Below, in pieces: positions 1 to 7,964 of a stretch of 64,000 nucleotides of DNA. Source of the DNA: Anditalea andensis (GTDB lineage: Bacteria; Bacteroidota; Bacteroidia; Cytophagales; Cyclobacteriaceae). The position numbers and the translations under genes were made by a program. Where the stretch lies: NCBI RefSeq assembly GCF_000714815.1, contig NZ_JMIH01000023.1, positions 62,001-126,000 of the forward strand. The letters run 5' to 3'. The notes under the pieces were generated by a model. That model saw only the letters and a program-made list of their open reading frames with translations, ran no database searches and was not told the DNA's origin. Positions within the stretch are counted from its first letter, which is position 1. Each line of letters begins with the position of its first letter.

Positions 1-337
1 CCAAATAAATGAGTTCTTTGGTAGTGGTTTTGCCATTACTGCCTGTTATGGCAAATACAGGTATCGGTAATTGTTGCCTATGGTGTCTTGCCAAGTCCTG
101 CAAAGCAGTCAACACATCTGGCACCCATATATAGCGGCCATCGTTTTGTCTGAAATATTTTTCATCATCAATGACCACGTAGGAGGCTCCCAAATCCAGT
201 GCTTTTTGGGCAAATTCATTGGCATTGAAAGATGGGCCTTTAAGTGCAAAGTACATATTCCCTTTCTGTATATTGCGGGTATCAGTACTGATCCCTGTTG
301 CAGTTTTATATTTTTGATACAATTCTTGGATATCCAT
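1..337 (-). CDS. murF: UDP-N-acetylmuramoyl-tripeptide--D-alanyl-D-alanine ligase, N-terminal part (cut by window edge)
   Basis: Reading the minus strand from an ATG at 337 gives 112 residues before the window ends. They start MDIQELYQKY, contain the Mur-ligase N-terminal pattern STDTRNIQKGNMYFALKG (about 18-34) and reach the ATP-binding loop GSNGKTT (99-105). MurF joins D-Ala-D-Ala to the UDP-MurNAc tripeptide in the cytoplasm, the last soluble step of peptidoglycan precursor synthesis. The N-terminal pattern together with the P-loop fits MurF better than MurC, MurD or MurE. The central and C-terminal domains lie outside the window. Confidence 0.88.
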   Translation of the reverse strand, partial: MDIQELYQKYKTATGISTDTRNIQKGNMYFALKGPSFNANEFAQKALDLGASYVVIDDEKYFRQNDGRYIWVPDVLTALQDLARHHRQQLPIPVFAITGSNGKTTTKELIYL

Positions 338-444
338 TTATTATCGAATTCTTAATTTATTCTTCAAAATAAGTAAATGCTTTACACCTACACTTGAAAT
401 CTTACGTTTAATTTGAGTAATTTTATTATTCCATCAAATTTATA

Positions 445-2562
445 ATGAAGTATTACTGTACCCTATTTTTCTCCCTATTTTTTCTGACCGTGTCCTATGG
501 GCAAAAAAATTTTAGCCTAGTAGATGCGCCTGATGTATATGTTAATGGACAACTGCTTCCCTTCCCTTTTGCGGGCGGAATCAATGCTGCGCAGATCCAG
601 TCCATGGACGTCACCGGAAACGGGCAAGAAGAGATGGTCATCTGGGACCGCAACAGCAGAAGATTATTGGTATTTGAGGATGGGGAAAGCGGTCTAGTCT
701 ATAAACCTGAACTACAATACCTCTTCCCCGATGATGTGAATGGGTATTTAGTATTAGTGGATTATAATGGAAATGGCCGTAAAGATCTTTTTACCAGCAG
801 TCCCTTTGGTATAAAAGCATATATGAATAGAGGACATTCCAATCAAATGTTACAATGGGAAGTGGCCCAAAATTTTCTGCGGCTGGATGGTGGATCCAAT
901 GTTCAGGCTAACAACCTCGATATCCCCGTGATCATGGATATAGACGGAGATGGTGACCTGGACATCATTACCTTTAATTTTGCTGTAGGTGATTATCTGG
1001 AATATTACCGCAATACCAGTATCGAGCGAAAAGGCAGTGCCGATATAGATGGCTTTGCTGCGGCTAGGCTCCGTTGGGGAAATTTTGAGTTTTGTGGATG
1101 CGGTCAGTTTGCCTTTGGCTTTACCTGCGCAGGCAGTCCTATACAAAATATAGATAGAAGTGTAGAAGAAAATCTGAGGCTCCAGCATATAGGAGGACAT
1201 TCGCTCTTGCTGTATGACTTTACGGGAAATGGCATTTTAGATATGGTAATGGGACAGGATGAATGTGATGTTTTATATTTTTTGCCTAACTCAGGCACTA
1301 ATGAGTCACCTGTTTTTACTACGGTGTCCACTACCCTACCCGGCCTGGGACCTCTGCCGGCATTCCCTATATTTCATGTTGCCAACCTGTATAAAGGGAA
1401 TCTCATCATATCTTTAAATGCTTCCAATAGGGCTCAAGAATATAATATTGATTTTAGCAGAAGTTTAAAAAAATATTCCCGTGGAGACATGGGATGGGAA
1501 TCATCTCCGGCGGATTTCCTCCAAAACCAAATGATAGACCTGGGTGAAAATGCACGCCCTTTTTTTATAGGCAACAGAACCCAGGGAGAACTGCTGGTAA
1601 CATCCAACCAGTTAATCGATGGACAGGTGACGGGATTATTGAGCAGATTCAAAATGGACCAAAATGGTCTGACATTACTGGAAGAAGATTTTCTTAATCT
1701 TTCGGACCTGCAACTCACCGATCTGCAGATTCAGCAATCGGGCAATCATTTTTTCTATTCTGGAACAAGGATGGAAAATTTTGTATCCATCCGGTCACTT
1801 TTTTATAACCAAGGAGGATTGGATGTAGGAAGTGCTCAATCTGTGTCTATCCCTGAGGTTTCTCTTCGAGGAAACGATCACCTAGAGTTTTTTATATTTG
1901 GCAATCAAACCTATCTTTTATTAGCCCGCCAGACAGGTGAACTATTAAGATATCGCGTTAATTTTGATCCAAACCCATCCTTTCTTTTATTAGATAGAAA
2001 TTACCTCGGTTTTTCGGACAATCCTGCTACCCGTAATCTAACGGTGCATGTGGCACAGGAAGCATCTCCTCACTCATTAGATTTATATGCAATAGACCAA
2101 AGAGGAAGGCTTTTGTCCATTGTGGATTTCATGAACCAAAACAAAGTTCAGGATGAGCTATTAATTTTTCACAATGGAGCAGCAAATACCCAATTCGGTA
2201 GAAACACCTGGATAAGCAGTATTCCGGATATTTTAACTGGAAGATCTGATTTAATTATGGGTACGGCTGCAGGAGGACTGATTTATCTCCGCCAAACTAT
2301 AGATCAAAACCCCGTAGAACCAAGACAATGGCAATTAAAACTCTATCCCAACCCTACTGATACCTTCCTTACAATCTTATCATCTGAAGATGCCGATGCA
2401 CAGCTGGTCAGCCCCCTAGGTCAGGTTTTAATCAATTCCATCTCACTAAAAGCAAGAGAGCCTAATACAATCAATATACAGTCCTATGCTCATGGATTAT
2501 ATTATCTAAGGTTTACCAGCAATAATGGTGAAAACATCAGTAAAAAAATCATCATAAAATAA
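445..2562 (+). CDS. Secreted FG-GAP/VCBS-repeat protein with type IX secretion (type A) sorting domain
   Basis: The 705-residue protein opens with a signal peptide ending near SYGQ (residue 20). Calcium-loop-like repeats of the FG-GAP/VCBS kind appear as DVTGNGQEE (55-63), DYNGNGRKD (106-114), DIDGDGDLD (165-173) and DFTGNGILD (258-266), which suggests a partial beta-propeller. The last 80 residues begin LKLYPNPT and end with GLYYLRF followed by a basic KKIIIK tail, the usual type A signal for export and surface attachment by the T9SS. The substrate or partner is unknown. It is divergent from murF and appears to be a single-gene unit. It could be an adhesin or a surface enzyme scaffold; no catalytic motif was seen. 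Confidence 0.85.
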   Translation: MKYYCTLFFSLFFLTVSYGQKNFSLVDAPDVYVNGQLLPFPFAGGINAAQIQSMDVTGNGQEEMVIWDRNSRRLLVFEDGESGLVYKPELQYLFPDDVNGYLVLVDYNGNGRKDLFTSSPFGIKAYMNRGHSNQMLQWEVAQNFLRLDGGSNVQANNLDIPVIMDIDGDGDLDIITFNFAVGDYLEYYRNTSIERKGSADIDGFAAARLRWGNFEFCGCGQFAFGFTCAGSPIQNIDRSVEENLRLQHIGGHSLLLYDFTGNGILDMVMGQDECDVLYFLPNSGTNESPVFTTVSTTLPGLGPLPAFPIFHVANLYKGNLIISLNASNRAQEYNIDFSRSLKKYSRGDMGWESSPADFLQNQMIDLGENARPFFIGNRTQGELLVTSNQLIDGQVTGLLSRFKMDQNGLTLLEEDFLNLSDLQLTDLQIQQSGNHFFYSGTRMENFVSIRSLFYNQGGLDVGSAQSVSIPEVSLRGNDHLEFFIFGNQTYLLLARQTGELLRYRVNFDPNPSFLLLDRNYLGFSDNPATRNLTVHVAQEASPHSLDLYAIDQRGRLLSIVDFMNQNKVQDELLIFHNGAANTQFGRNTWISSIPDILTGRSDLIMGTAAGGLIYLRQTIDQNPVEPRQWQLKLYPNPTDTFLTILSSEDADAQLVSPLGQVLINSISLKAREPNTINIQSYAHGLYYLRFTSNNGENISKKIIIK

Positions 2563-2703
2563 CACCTTTATCACCTAGGAAGGTAAATTTATCATGGCAT
2601 ACAGATGGCATTATTTTATTTAAATTAAAAATGGATTCTTTTCTCCAGACTGACTATTAAATCATACATGTCCTTATTATTGCCCAAAGAGTTCTAGGGT
2701 ACA

Positions 2704-3504
2704 CTATTCTTCTATCACAAACTTATCTCCATCTTTCAAAAATGGAAATTTTGCCCGTGATTTTTCCAAGGCCTGTTTGTCTAGATGAATGATGGCAATT
2801 TCTTCCCTATCACTTAAAAAACAAATCGGATCTCCTTTAAAATCATAAGCAGATGTATGACCGACATAAGGTATATCATTACCGTCCACCCCTATGCGAT
2901 TTACTCCGACAGCGTAACTTTGGTTTTCTATAGCCCTGGCTTTGAGCAATGCATCCCATGCGCTGATCCTTGGAGAAGGCCAAGACGCTACAAAAAATAT
3001 CATATCATAAGAAGGCATTCCCTCCACCCCTTTATTTCTACTCCATACCGGAAACCTTAGGTCATAGCATATTTGAGGCCTAATGTTCCATCCCTTTAAA
3101 GAAAGTATAATGTTATCCATGCCAGGGCTGAAATGCTGATCTTCGTTGGCCATGCCAAAGAGGTGCTTTTTATCATAGAATTTCACATCTCCTTCAGGAG
3201 TTACCCATAGCAGTCTATTATAAAAGTAGTCGCTATCTTTGATGATGAGACTACCTGTGATGACAGACCCGGTCTGGGATGCCATTTGTCTCATCCACTT
3301 ACCGGTATTAAAATTCATGTGTTCGGCCAATTCCTCTACATCCATGGAAAAACCTGTATTAAACATCTCAGGAAGTATGATCAAATCCACCTTATCCCTT
3401 ATAGACCATATTTTTTCTTCTAACATGGATAAGTTAGAAGATTTATCTTTCCAATATATATCTGTTTGGACCAGTGCGACACTTAATATATTACTATTAG
3501 ACAT
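2704..3504 (-). CDS. Nitrilase-superfamily amidohydrolase (omega-amidase/YafV-like)
   Basis: The protein carries the nitrilase Glu-Lys-Cys triad: Glu in LPEMFNTG, Lys in FYDKKHLFG and Cys in QICYDLRFP. The length of about 266 residues and the DLRFP context match the YafV/omega-amidase group, which hydrolyses alpha-keto-glutaramate-type amides (family knowledge). I place the start at MSNSN (3504) rather than the in-frame ATG at 3549, because the extra codons lie in a hairpin between def and this gene and read like non-coding sequence. It is the last gene of the hemerythrin-ruvX-def unit, 69 bases after def. The physiological substrate cannot be read from the sequence. Confidence 0.85.
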   Translation of the reverse strand: MSNSNILSVALVQTDIYWKDKSSNLSMLEEKIWSIRDKVDLIILPEMFNTGFSMDVEELAEHMNFNTGKWMRQMASQTGSVITGSLIIKDSDYFYNRLLWVTPEGDVKFYDKKHLFGMANEDQHFSPGMDNIILSLKGWNIRPQICYDLRFPVWSRNKGVEGMPSYDMIFFVASWPSPRISAWDALLKARAIENQSYAVGVNRIGVDGNDIPYVGHTSAYDFKGDPICFLSDREEIAIIHLDKQALEKSRAKFPFLKDGDKFVIEE

Positions 3505-3524
3505 ATGATGGCTATAAAACTTAA

Positions 3525-3550
3525 ATTGCCAAGGATTTACCCCTGGCAAT
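3525..3550 (-). promoter_or_regulatory. Intercistronic hairpin between def and the nitrilase gene
   Basis: On the minus strand ATTGCCA pairs with TGGCAAT, extended inward by GG/CC next to a G-T wobble, with a short AT-rich loop. The T-rich stretch that follows is weak, so it is more likely a partial attenuator or an RNA-processing stem than a full terminator. Confidence 0.4.
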
Positions 3551-3573
3551 GAATCAAAATTTAGTTGGACAGA

Positions 3574-4128
3574 TTATCTCAGCGGGTAAATCATTCTATA
3601 ATCAGTAGACACCTTCCCTTTACTGACATCGATGAGCTTGCTTTTCAGGAGACGTTTTTTCAACCCTTTAAGATAATCCACAAATAGAATACCTTCAAGG
3701 TGATCATATTCATGCTGAATAACCCGGGCAGTCATTCCGGAGAATTCCTCCTCATGGAGCTTCCAGTTTTCGTCATAATATTCCAGTGTTAATTTTTCAG
3801 GCCGGATAATTTCGGCACGTATTTCAGGGATGCTCAGGCACCCTTCCTCAAAACCGAAATCATCTCCATATTCATCCAGGATGATAGGGTTGATAAATGC
3901 TCTTCTAATACCCTTTTCCTCATCCTCTTCATCGAGCATCAGAGAGCTATCCATCACAAACAGCCTGATCCCTTGGTTGATTTGGGGAGCAGCAAGTCCT
4001 ACACCTGATGCATTTCCCATGGTATCAAACATATCCGAAATCAATGCCGAAACATCCTTTCCCTCTTCTATTTCTTCGGCTTCTCTTTTTAAAATTGGAT
4101 TTCCGTAAGCTACTATCGGATAAATCAT
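3574..4128 (-). CDS. def: Peptide deformylase
   Basis: The enzyme removes the formyl group from the N-terminal methionine of new proteins. All three signature motifs are present: GVGLAAPQ (42-49), EGCLSIP (95-101, metal-binding Cys) and QHEYDHLEG (138-146, the two metal-binding His and catalytic Glu). The 184-residue length is normal for the family. Its ATG overlaps the TGA of ruvX by four bases (ATGA), so the two are translationally coupled. Confidence 0.97.
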   Translation of the reverse strand: MIYPIVAYGNPILKREAEEIEEGKDVSALISDMFDTMGNASGVGLAAPQINQGIRLFVMDSSLMLDEEDEEKGIRRAFINPIILDEYGDDFGFEEGCLSIPEIRAEIIRPEKLTLEYYDENWKLHEEEFSGMTARVIQHEYDHLEGILFVDYLKGLKKRLLKSKLIDVSKGKVSTDYRMIYPLR

Positions 4129-4538
4129 AATTGCTCTAAATAGGTTTGTAAAATTATAGCAGCACTTACCTTATCAAGGTTACCTGCTTTTTCTTTTCTG
4201 TCTTTCTTTTTGCTGCCCATGGTGATCATTGATTGCATGGCCATTTTTGAAGTAAATCTTTCGTCCACCAGCAATACTTTTTTATCGGGATATTTATTGG
4301 CCAGCCTCCCTTTCAGATTTAAAACTGGCTGGGTCATCTGCGTATCTGCGCCATTCAGTGCTTTGGGATGGCCTATGATGATGGTATCTACCTCTTCTTG
4401 GGCAAAGTATAGCTCCAGATAGGTGATAAGGTTCTTTGTCTCCACAGTTTCCAGAGGGTTAGCCAGCATCTTTAGGGTATCTGTAACCGCTATCCCAGTT
4501 CTTTTTGTTCCCAGATCAATCGCTATCACTCTTCCCAT
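4125..4538 (-). CDS. ruvX: Holliday junction resolvase-like protein RuvX/YqgF
   Basis: The 137-residue RNase H-fold protein starts MGRVIAIDLGTKRTGIAVTD, the usual YqgF opening with the first acidic residue, and has the later motifs IIIGHPKALNG and LVDERFTSKMA. YqgF proteins act in pre-16S rRNA processing and are also annotated as Holliday junction resolvases (family knowledge). The gene begins directly after the stop codon of the hemerythrin-like gene and overlaps def by four bases, so it sits inside a tight minus-strand operon. Confidence 0.92.
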   Translation of the reverse strand: MGRVIAIDLGTKRTGIAVTDTLKMLANPLETVETKNLITYLELYFAQEEVDTIIIGHPKALNGADTQMTQPVLNLKGRLANKYPDKKVLLVDERFTSKMAMQSMITMGSKKKDRKEKAGNLDKVSAAIILQTYLEQL

Positions 4539-5324
4539 CTAATTGCTTTGGATTTGAATCTGGATTTTTCTTTTCACTTCTTTTTCCAATTCTATCACTT
4601 TAGGAAATAGCAGATCATTTTCTATACGGGCATGTATGATCAGTTCTTTTTCAAATTCCTGCAGATGGTGGTATAAAACCTTTATTTCAATGCCTGTATT
4701 TTTATTTATTTTATAATTATCCGTGAGTTTTCTGATGCCCTCCATCTCATCATCATGGGCATCATGCTCTAGGGCCATATCATGGGTAGGTTTTGCTTCT
4801 AGGATTTTAAGTGCATCCAGTAGACTGTACTGTCTGTTCTCTATTTGGTGTAATAGTGAAATCCTTTTAAACAAAGTATTTTCTTCTTCATGTATATGGT
4901 GAATGAAATCATCCACAAATAATGGAAACATTAAATTCAAATCATCCATGAGACCTTTATATGCTTCTGAAGGCTGTATTCCCGCAATCATATGGGATAG
5001 AAAGGGTAGCTGTTGACATACAAAATGATAATGTTTTTTTCTTAAATATTCAACCAGTACTTCAATCGGGTGCAGGTATAATTCTTCAGAGGAAGGTTCT
5101 TTATTACTGGCCCATTTCTCCAGTACTTCCATAAGTTGGATAGGTTTTACCTTAAATTTCTTACAAACTTCCTCCAGTGATTTTTCTCCGTAAAGATAAA
5201 ACTTAATCCCAAAATGGTGCAGTACAGCAGCAAAGACATAGTTTTCTTTAACTAGTTCAGTGATGGAACGCTTTGGAATGTTTTTAGAGTTTGGCATATA
5301 TATACAAAAGTAAAATTTTTTCAT
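4539..5324 (-). CDS. Hemerythrin-domain protein with ScdA_N-like head lacking the CCGG motif
   Basis: The N-terminal 75 residues align with the ScdA_N/DUF542 head of Ric-type iron-sulfur repair proteins (ITELVKENYVFAAVLHHFGI... then SLEEVCKKF), but FYLYG (42-46) stands where the family has CCGG. The C-terminal part is a helical hemerythrin-like domain with candidate di-iron ligands H100, HHIHEEEN (142-149), H187/H190 and HARIEND (231-237). The family role is repair of Fe-S clusters or handling of nitric oxide and oxygen stress; here that is inference. An alternative start is ATG at 5297 (MPNSK). A TACTTTTG box (5305-5312) just upstream of it would fit a nearly leaderless message from that start. 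First gene of the ruvX-def-nitrilase operon. Confidence 0.75.
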   Translation of the reverse strand: MKKFYFCIYMPNSKNIPKRSITELVKENYVFAAVLHHFGIKFYLYGEKSLEEVCKKFKVKPIQLMEVLEKWASNKEPSSEELYLHPIEVLVEYLRKKHYHFVCQQLPFLSHMIAGIQPSEAYKGLMDDLNLMFPLFVDDFIHHIHEEENTLFKRISLLHQIENRQYSLLDALKILEAKPTHDMALEHDAHDDEMEGIRKLTDNYKINKNTGIEIKVLYHHLQEFEKELIIHARIENDLLFPKVIELEKEVKRKIQIQIQSN

Positions 5325-5405
5325 GTAAAAAGACGTTAAAAAGACTATCTAAAATGAATTTCTTGCGTTTATAAAAACGAAATAGTAGAAAATCATGTTA
5401 AGTTG

Positions 5406-5413
5406 TATATTTG
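5406..5413 (+). promoter_or_regulatory. Bacteroidota -7 box (TATATTTG) upstream of the CtpA-type protease gene
   Basis: TATATTTG matches the TAnnTTTG consensus 53 bases before the GTG start at 5466. No clear TTG -33 box stands at the usual distance. Confidence 0.4.
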
Positions 5414-5465
5414 GCAATATACTCCTATGCCAGAATTGTTTTAATCATTAAAAATACCTGATAAA

Positions 5466-7133
5466 GTGAGCGAAGAAAGAAATAATCAAAACCACGAAGA
5501 TGTGACCCAAAAGAAAAATACGAGCGCCCAAATCAGGTTGCCCATCATATTGGCCCTTGCTATATCAGCAGGTATTTGGATTGGTGCTACATTTGCCGAA
5601 CCAAAATCCGATAGAAATGACCTTAAAGCAGCTTTGTACAAGATTCAGGAAATAATCACCTATATCAATAGAGATTATGTGGATAGTGTAAATACTAATG
5701 AATTGGTAGAGCATGGTATAGAAAAGATGCTTGAAAAATTAGATCCCCACTCTGCCTATATCTCTGCCAAAGATGCGCAGCTGGCAAAGTCCCAGCTTGA
5801 TGGAGAATTTGACGGTATAGGGATAGAATTTGGAGTACTGCGCGACACTATATATGTAGTGGCACCTCTGACAGGAGGTCCTTCCGAAAAAGTAGGCATT
5901 CAATCAGGAGACCAGATTATCAAAGTTGATGGTAAAACAGTAGCTGGAACAGGTGTGACCAATCGGGATGTATTCGATCTTTTAAGGGGTCCTAAAGGAA
6001 GTCAAGTAGATCTTGCTATTAAAAGAAAACATCAAAATGATATGGTGGATTTTACCATAACTAGAGATAAAATACCTCAGTACAGTGTAAATGCTTCTTA
6101 TATGATCAATGATGAAATTGGTTATATAAAAGTTACCAGATTTGCTGCAACTACCTACGAAGAATTTAAAAAATCAATAGAAGAGCTTAAGGCCCAGGGG
6201 ATGACCAAACTTATGCTGGATCTCCAGGGTAATCCAGGAGGATACATGGGAGCTGCTATCAACATGGCCGATGAAATGCTTGGAGAGAATGCATTGATAG
6301 TATCACAACAGGGCAAGTTAAGTAGGTATAACCAAAAAGCTTATGCTGTAAAGCCTGGTACGTTTGAGCATGGATCTGTTATTGTATTGATTAATGAAGG
6401 AAGCGCATCAGCATCAGAAATCGTAGCTGGGGCTATTCAGGATAACGATAGAGGACTGATCGTAGGCCGAAGATCTTTTGGTAAAGGACTGGTGCAGATG
6501 CCGATAGACTTATCCGATGGAGCTGAACTTAGGTTGACAATCGCAAGGTACTACACCCCCACAGGTAGGTCTATCCAAAAGCCTTATGGTGAAGGAGAAG
6601 ATTATGGCAAAGATTGGGAAAACCGATTTGAGCATGGAGAATTCTTTACTGCAGACAGTATTAAATTCGATGACAGTCTGCGTTATGAAACCAAGGGTGG
6701 AAGGCCTGTTTTTGGAGGAGGAGGTATCATGCCTGATTACTTTGTGCCTTTGGATACTACTATGAATAGTGCGTATATAAACCGATTGTTTGGCTCTGAT
6801 TCTGCCCGAGAATTCATTCTCGGCTATGTAGATAAGAACAAACAGAAATTTGAAAATATGAGTTTTGAGGATTACCATAAAAACTTCGAAATCACAGACG
6901 CAATGCTGAAAGAAGTCATTCGCATAGGCGAAGCTAACAAAGTGAAATTTGATGAAAAAGGGTATAATAAATCAAAAGATTACTTAAAAATCTTATTAAA
7001 AGCCCATATGGCTAGAAGTGTGTATGATGATAATGCATTTTATAAAACCATAAATGAGATCAATGAGGTGTACATTCAGGCATTAAAGCTATTTGATGAA
7101 GCAGAAAATCTTGCTTTCCAGGGCAGCCGATAA
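5466..7133 (+). CDS. C-terminal processing peptidase (CtpA-like, S41 family) with PDZ domain
   Basis: The 555-residue protein starts at GTG. One membrane segment (about 24-44) anchors it with the bulk in the periplasm. A PDZ domain (about 115-190) is followed by the S41 protease core: catalytic Ser in GSASASE (312-318) and Lys340 in SFGKG, the usual Ser-Lys dyad. The family trims C-termini of envelope proteins and degrades periplasmic substrates. The C-terminal 170 residues extend past the protease core, as in other Bacteroidota CtpA proteins. It is divergent from the hemerythrin operon and ends at a strong terminator. Confidence 0.93.
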   Translation: MSEERNNQNHEDVTQKKNTSAQIRLPIILALAISAGIWIGATFAEPKSDRNDLKAALYKIQEIITYINRDYVDSVNTNELVEHGIEKMLEKLDPHSAYISAKDAQLAKSQLDGEFDGIGIEFGVLRDTIYVVAPLTGGPSEKVGIQSGDQIIKVDGKTVAGTGVTNRDVFDLLRGPKGSQVDLAIKRKHQNDMVDFTITRDKIPQYSVNASYMINDEIGYIKVTRFAATTYEEFKKSIEELKAQGMTKLMLDLQGNPGGYMGAAINMADEMLGENALIVSQQGKLSRYNQKAYAVKPGTFEHGSVIVLINEGSASASEIVAGAIQDNDRGLIVGRRSFGKGLVQMPIDLSDGAELRLTIARYYTPTGRSIQKPYGEGEDYGKDWENRFEHGEFFTADSIKFDDSLRYETKGGRPVFGGGGIMPDYFVPLDTTMNSAYINRLFGSDSAREFILGYVDKNKQKFENMSFEDYHKNFEITDAMLKEVIRIGEANKVKFDEKGYNKSKDYLKILLKAHMARSVYDDNAFYKTINEINEVYIQALKLFDEAENLAFQGSR

Positions 7134-7152
7134 TTTTAAATGATGAAAAAGT

Positions 7153-7188
7153 GCAAAAAAGGCAGGTTTGATAACCTGCCTTTTTTGC
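7153..7188 (+). terminator. Rho-independent terminator after the CtpA-type gene
   Basis: GGCAGGTT, a TGAT loop and AACCTGCC form a perfect 8-bp stem flanked by GCAAAAAA and TTTTTTGC, so it can work on both strands. Confidence 0.93.
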
Positions 7189-7334
7189 ATCCATATAGGA
7201 ATAAATACTAATCTTCCATGTTATCACTTCAAAGCTTAACTCCATATATTAGGATTGGTTTTGGAGAAATTATTGTTTAATTTTTTGTCCAGATTTATAA
7301 GCTTCACTTAAAAACTTATTAAACCCAAAATATC

Positions 7335-7781
7335 ATGAAATTAATATATTCTTTAATTTTAATTATTATGACTTCAGGAGCACAAGGGCAAGGGCTTTCA
7401 GTAAAACTAAACCACATAGCCGTACAGGTCACCGACCTATCTACTAGTAAAAATTTCTATGAAAACATTATAGGATTAAAACAAATCCCTGACCCTTTCA
7501 ATGATGATGTGCATGTATGGTTTAACATAGGGCACAGTCAGCTACACCTTATAGAAAACGGAATAGTGGAAGGTGAGCAGGATAAAAATAGTCACCTTTG
7601 CTTTTCTGTCATCAATATGGATAAATTCATTGAAAGACTGGAAAATGCAAACATTACTTATTCAGACTGGCCTGGTAAAGAAGGTGCAATCACTAAAAGG
7701 CCAGATGGAGTAAAGCAAATCTATTTCAAAGATCCAGATGGTTATTGGATAGAAATAAACGATGATCATATTAGGCCTTAA
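7335..7781 (+). CDS. Periplasmic VOC-family (glyoxalase/bleomycin-resistance fold) protein
   Basis: The 148-residue protein has a signal peptide (about 1-20, ending AQGQG) and one vicinal-oxygen-chelate domain: KLNHIAVQVTDLSTSKNFYENIIGL at the start and IYFKDPDGYWIEI at the end, giving the usual metal-binding His and Glu. VOC proteins bind a divalent metal and act as lyases, dioxygenases or binding proteins; the substrate cannot be told. An exported VOC protein is less usual than the cytoplasmic glyoxalase I. It has no close operon partner. Confidence 0.85.
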   Translation: MKLIYSLILIIMTSGAQGQGLSVKLNHIAVQVTDLSTSKNFYENIIGLKQIPDPFNDDVHVWFNIGHSQLHLIENGIVEGEQDKNSHLCFSVINMDKFIERLENANITYSDWPGKEGAITKRPDGVKQIYFKDPDGYWIEINDDHIRP

Positions 7782-7924
7782 ATATAAATTGACTTCATAT
7801 AATTTGACCAAATCATAGAAAAGCATTTAGAAAATAGCCAAATCTGAGAGCAACTTTTCTGAACAAATAAAAAAATCCGGGACATTCTCTAAACTCAGTA
7901 AAGTATAATCAATTGGTTTAATTT

Positions 7925-7961
7925 AAAATAAAAAGGGAACTAATCAGCTCCCTTTTTATTT
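7925..7961 (-). terminator. Terminator of the M1 peptidase gene
   Basis: Arms around AAAAAGGGA and TCCCTTTTT with an AATC loop and one mismatch lie four bases past the M1 stop codon, followed on the minus strand by a T-rich run. Confidence 0.8.
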
Positions 7962-7964
7962 TAT

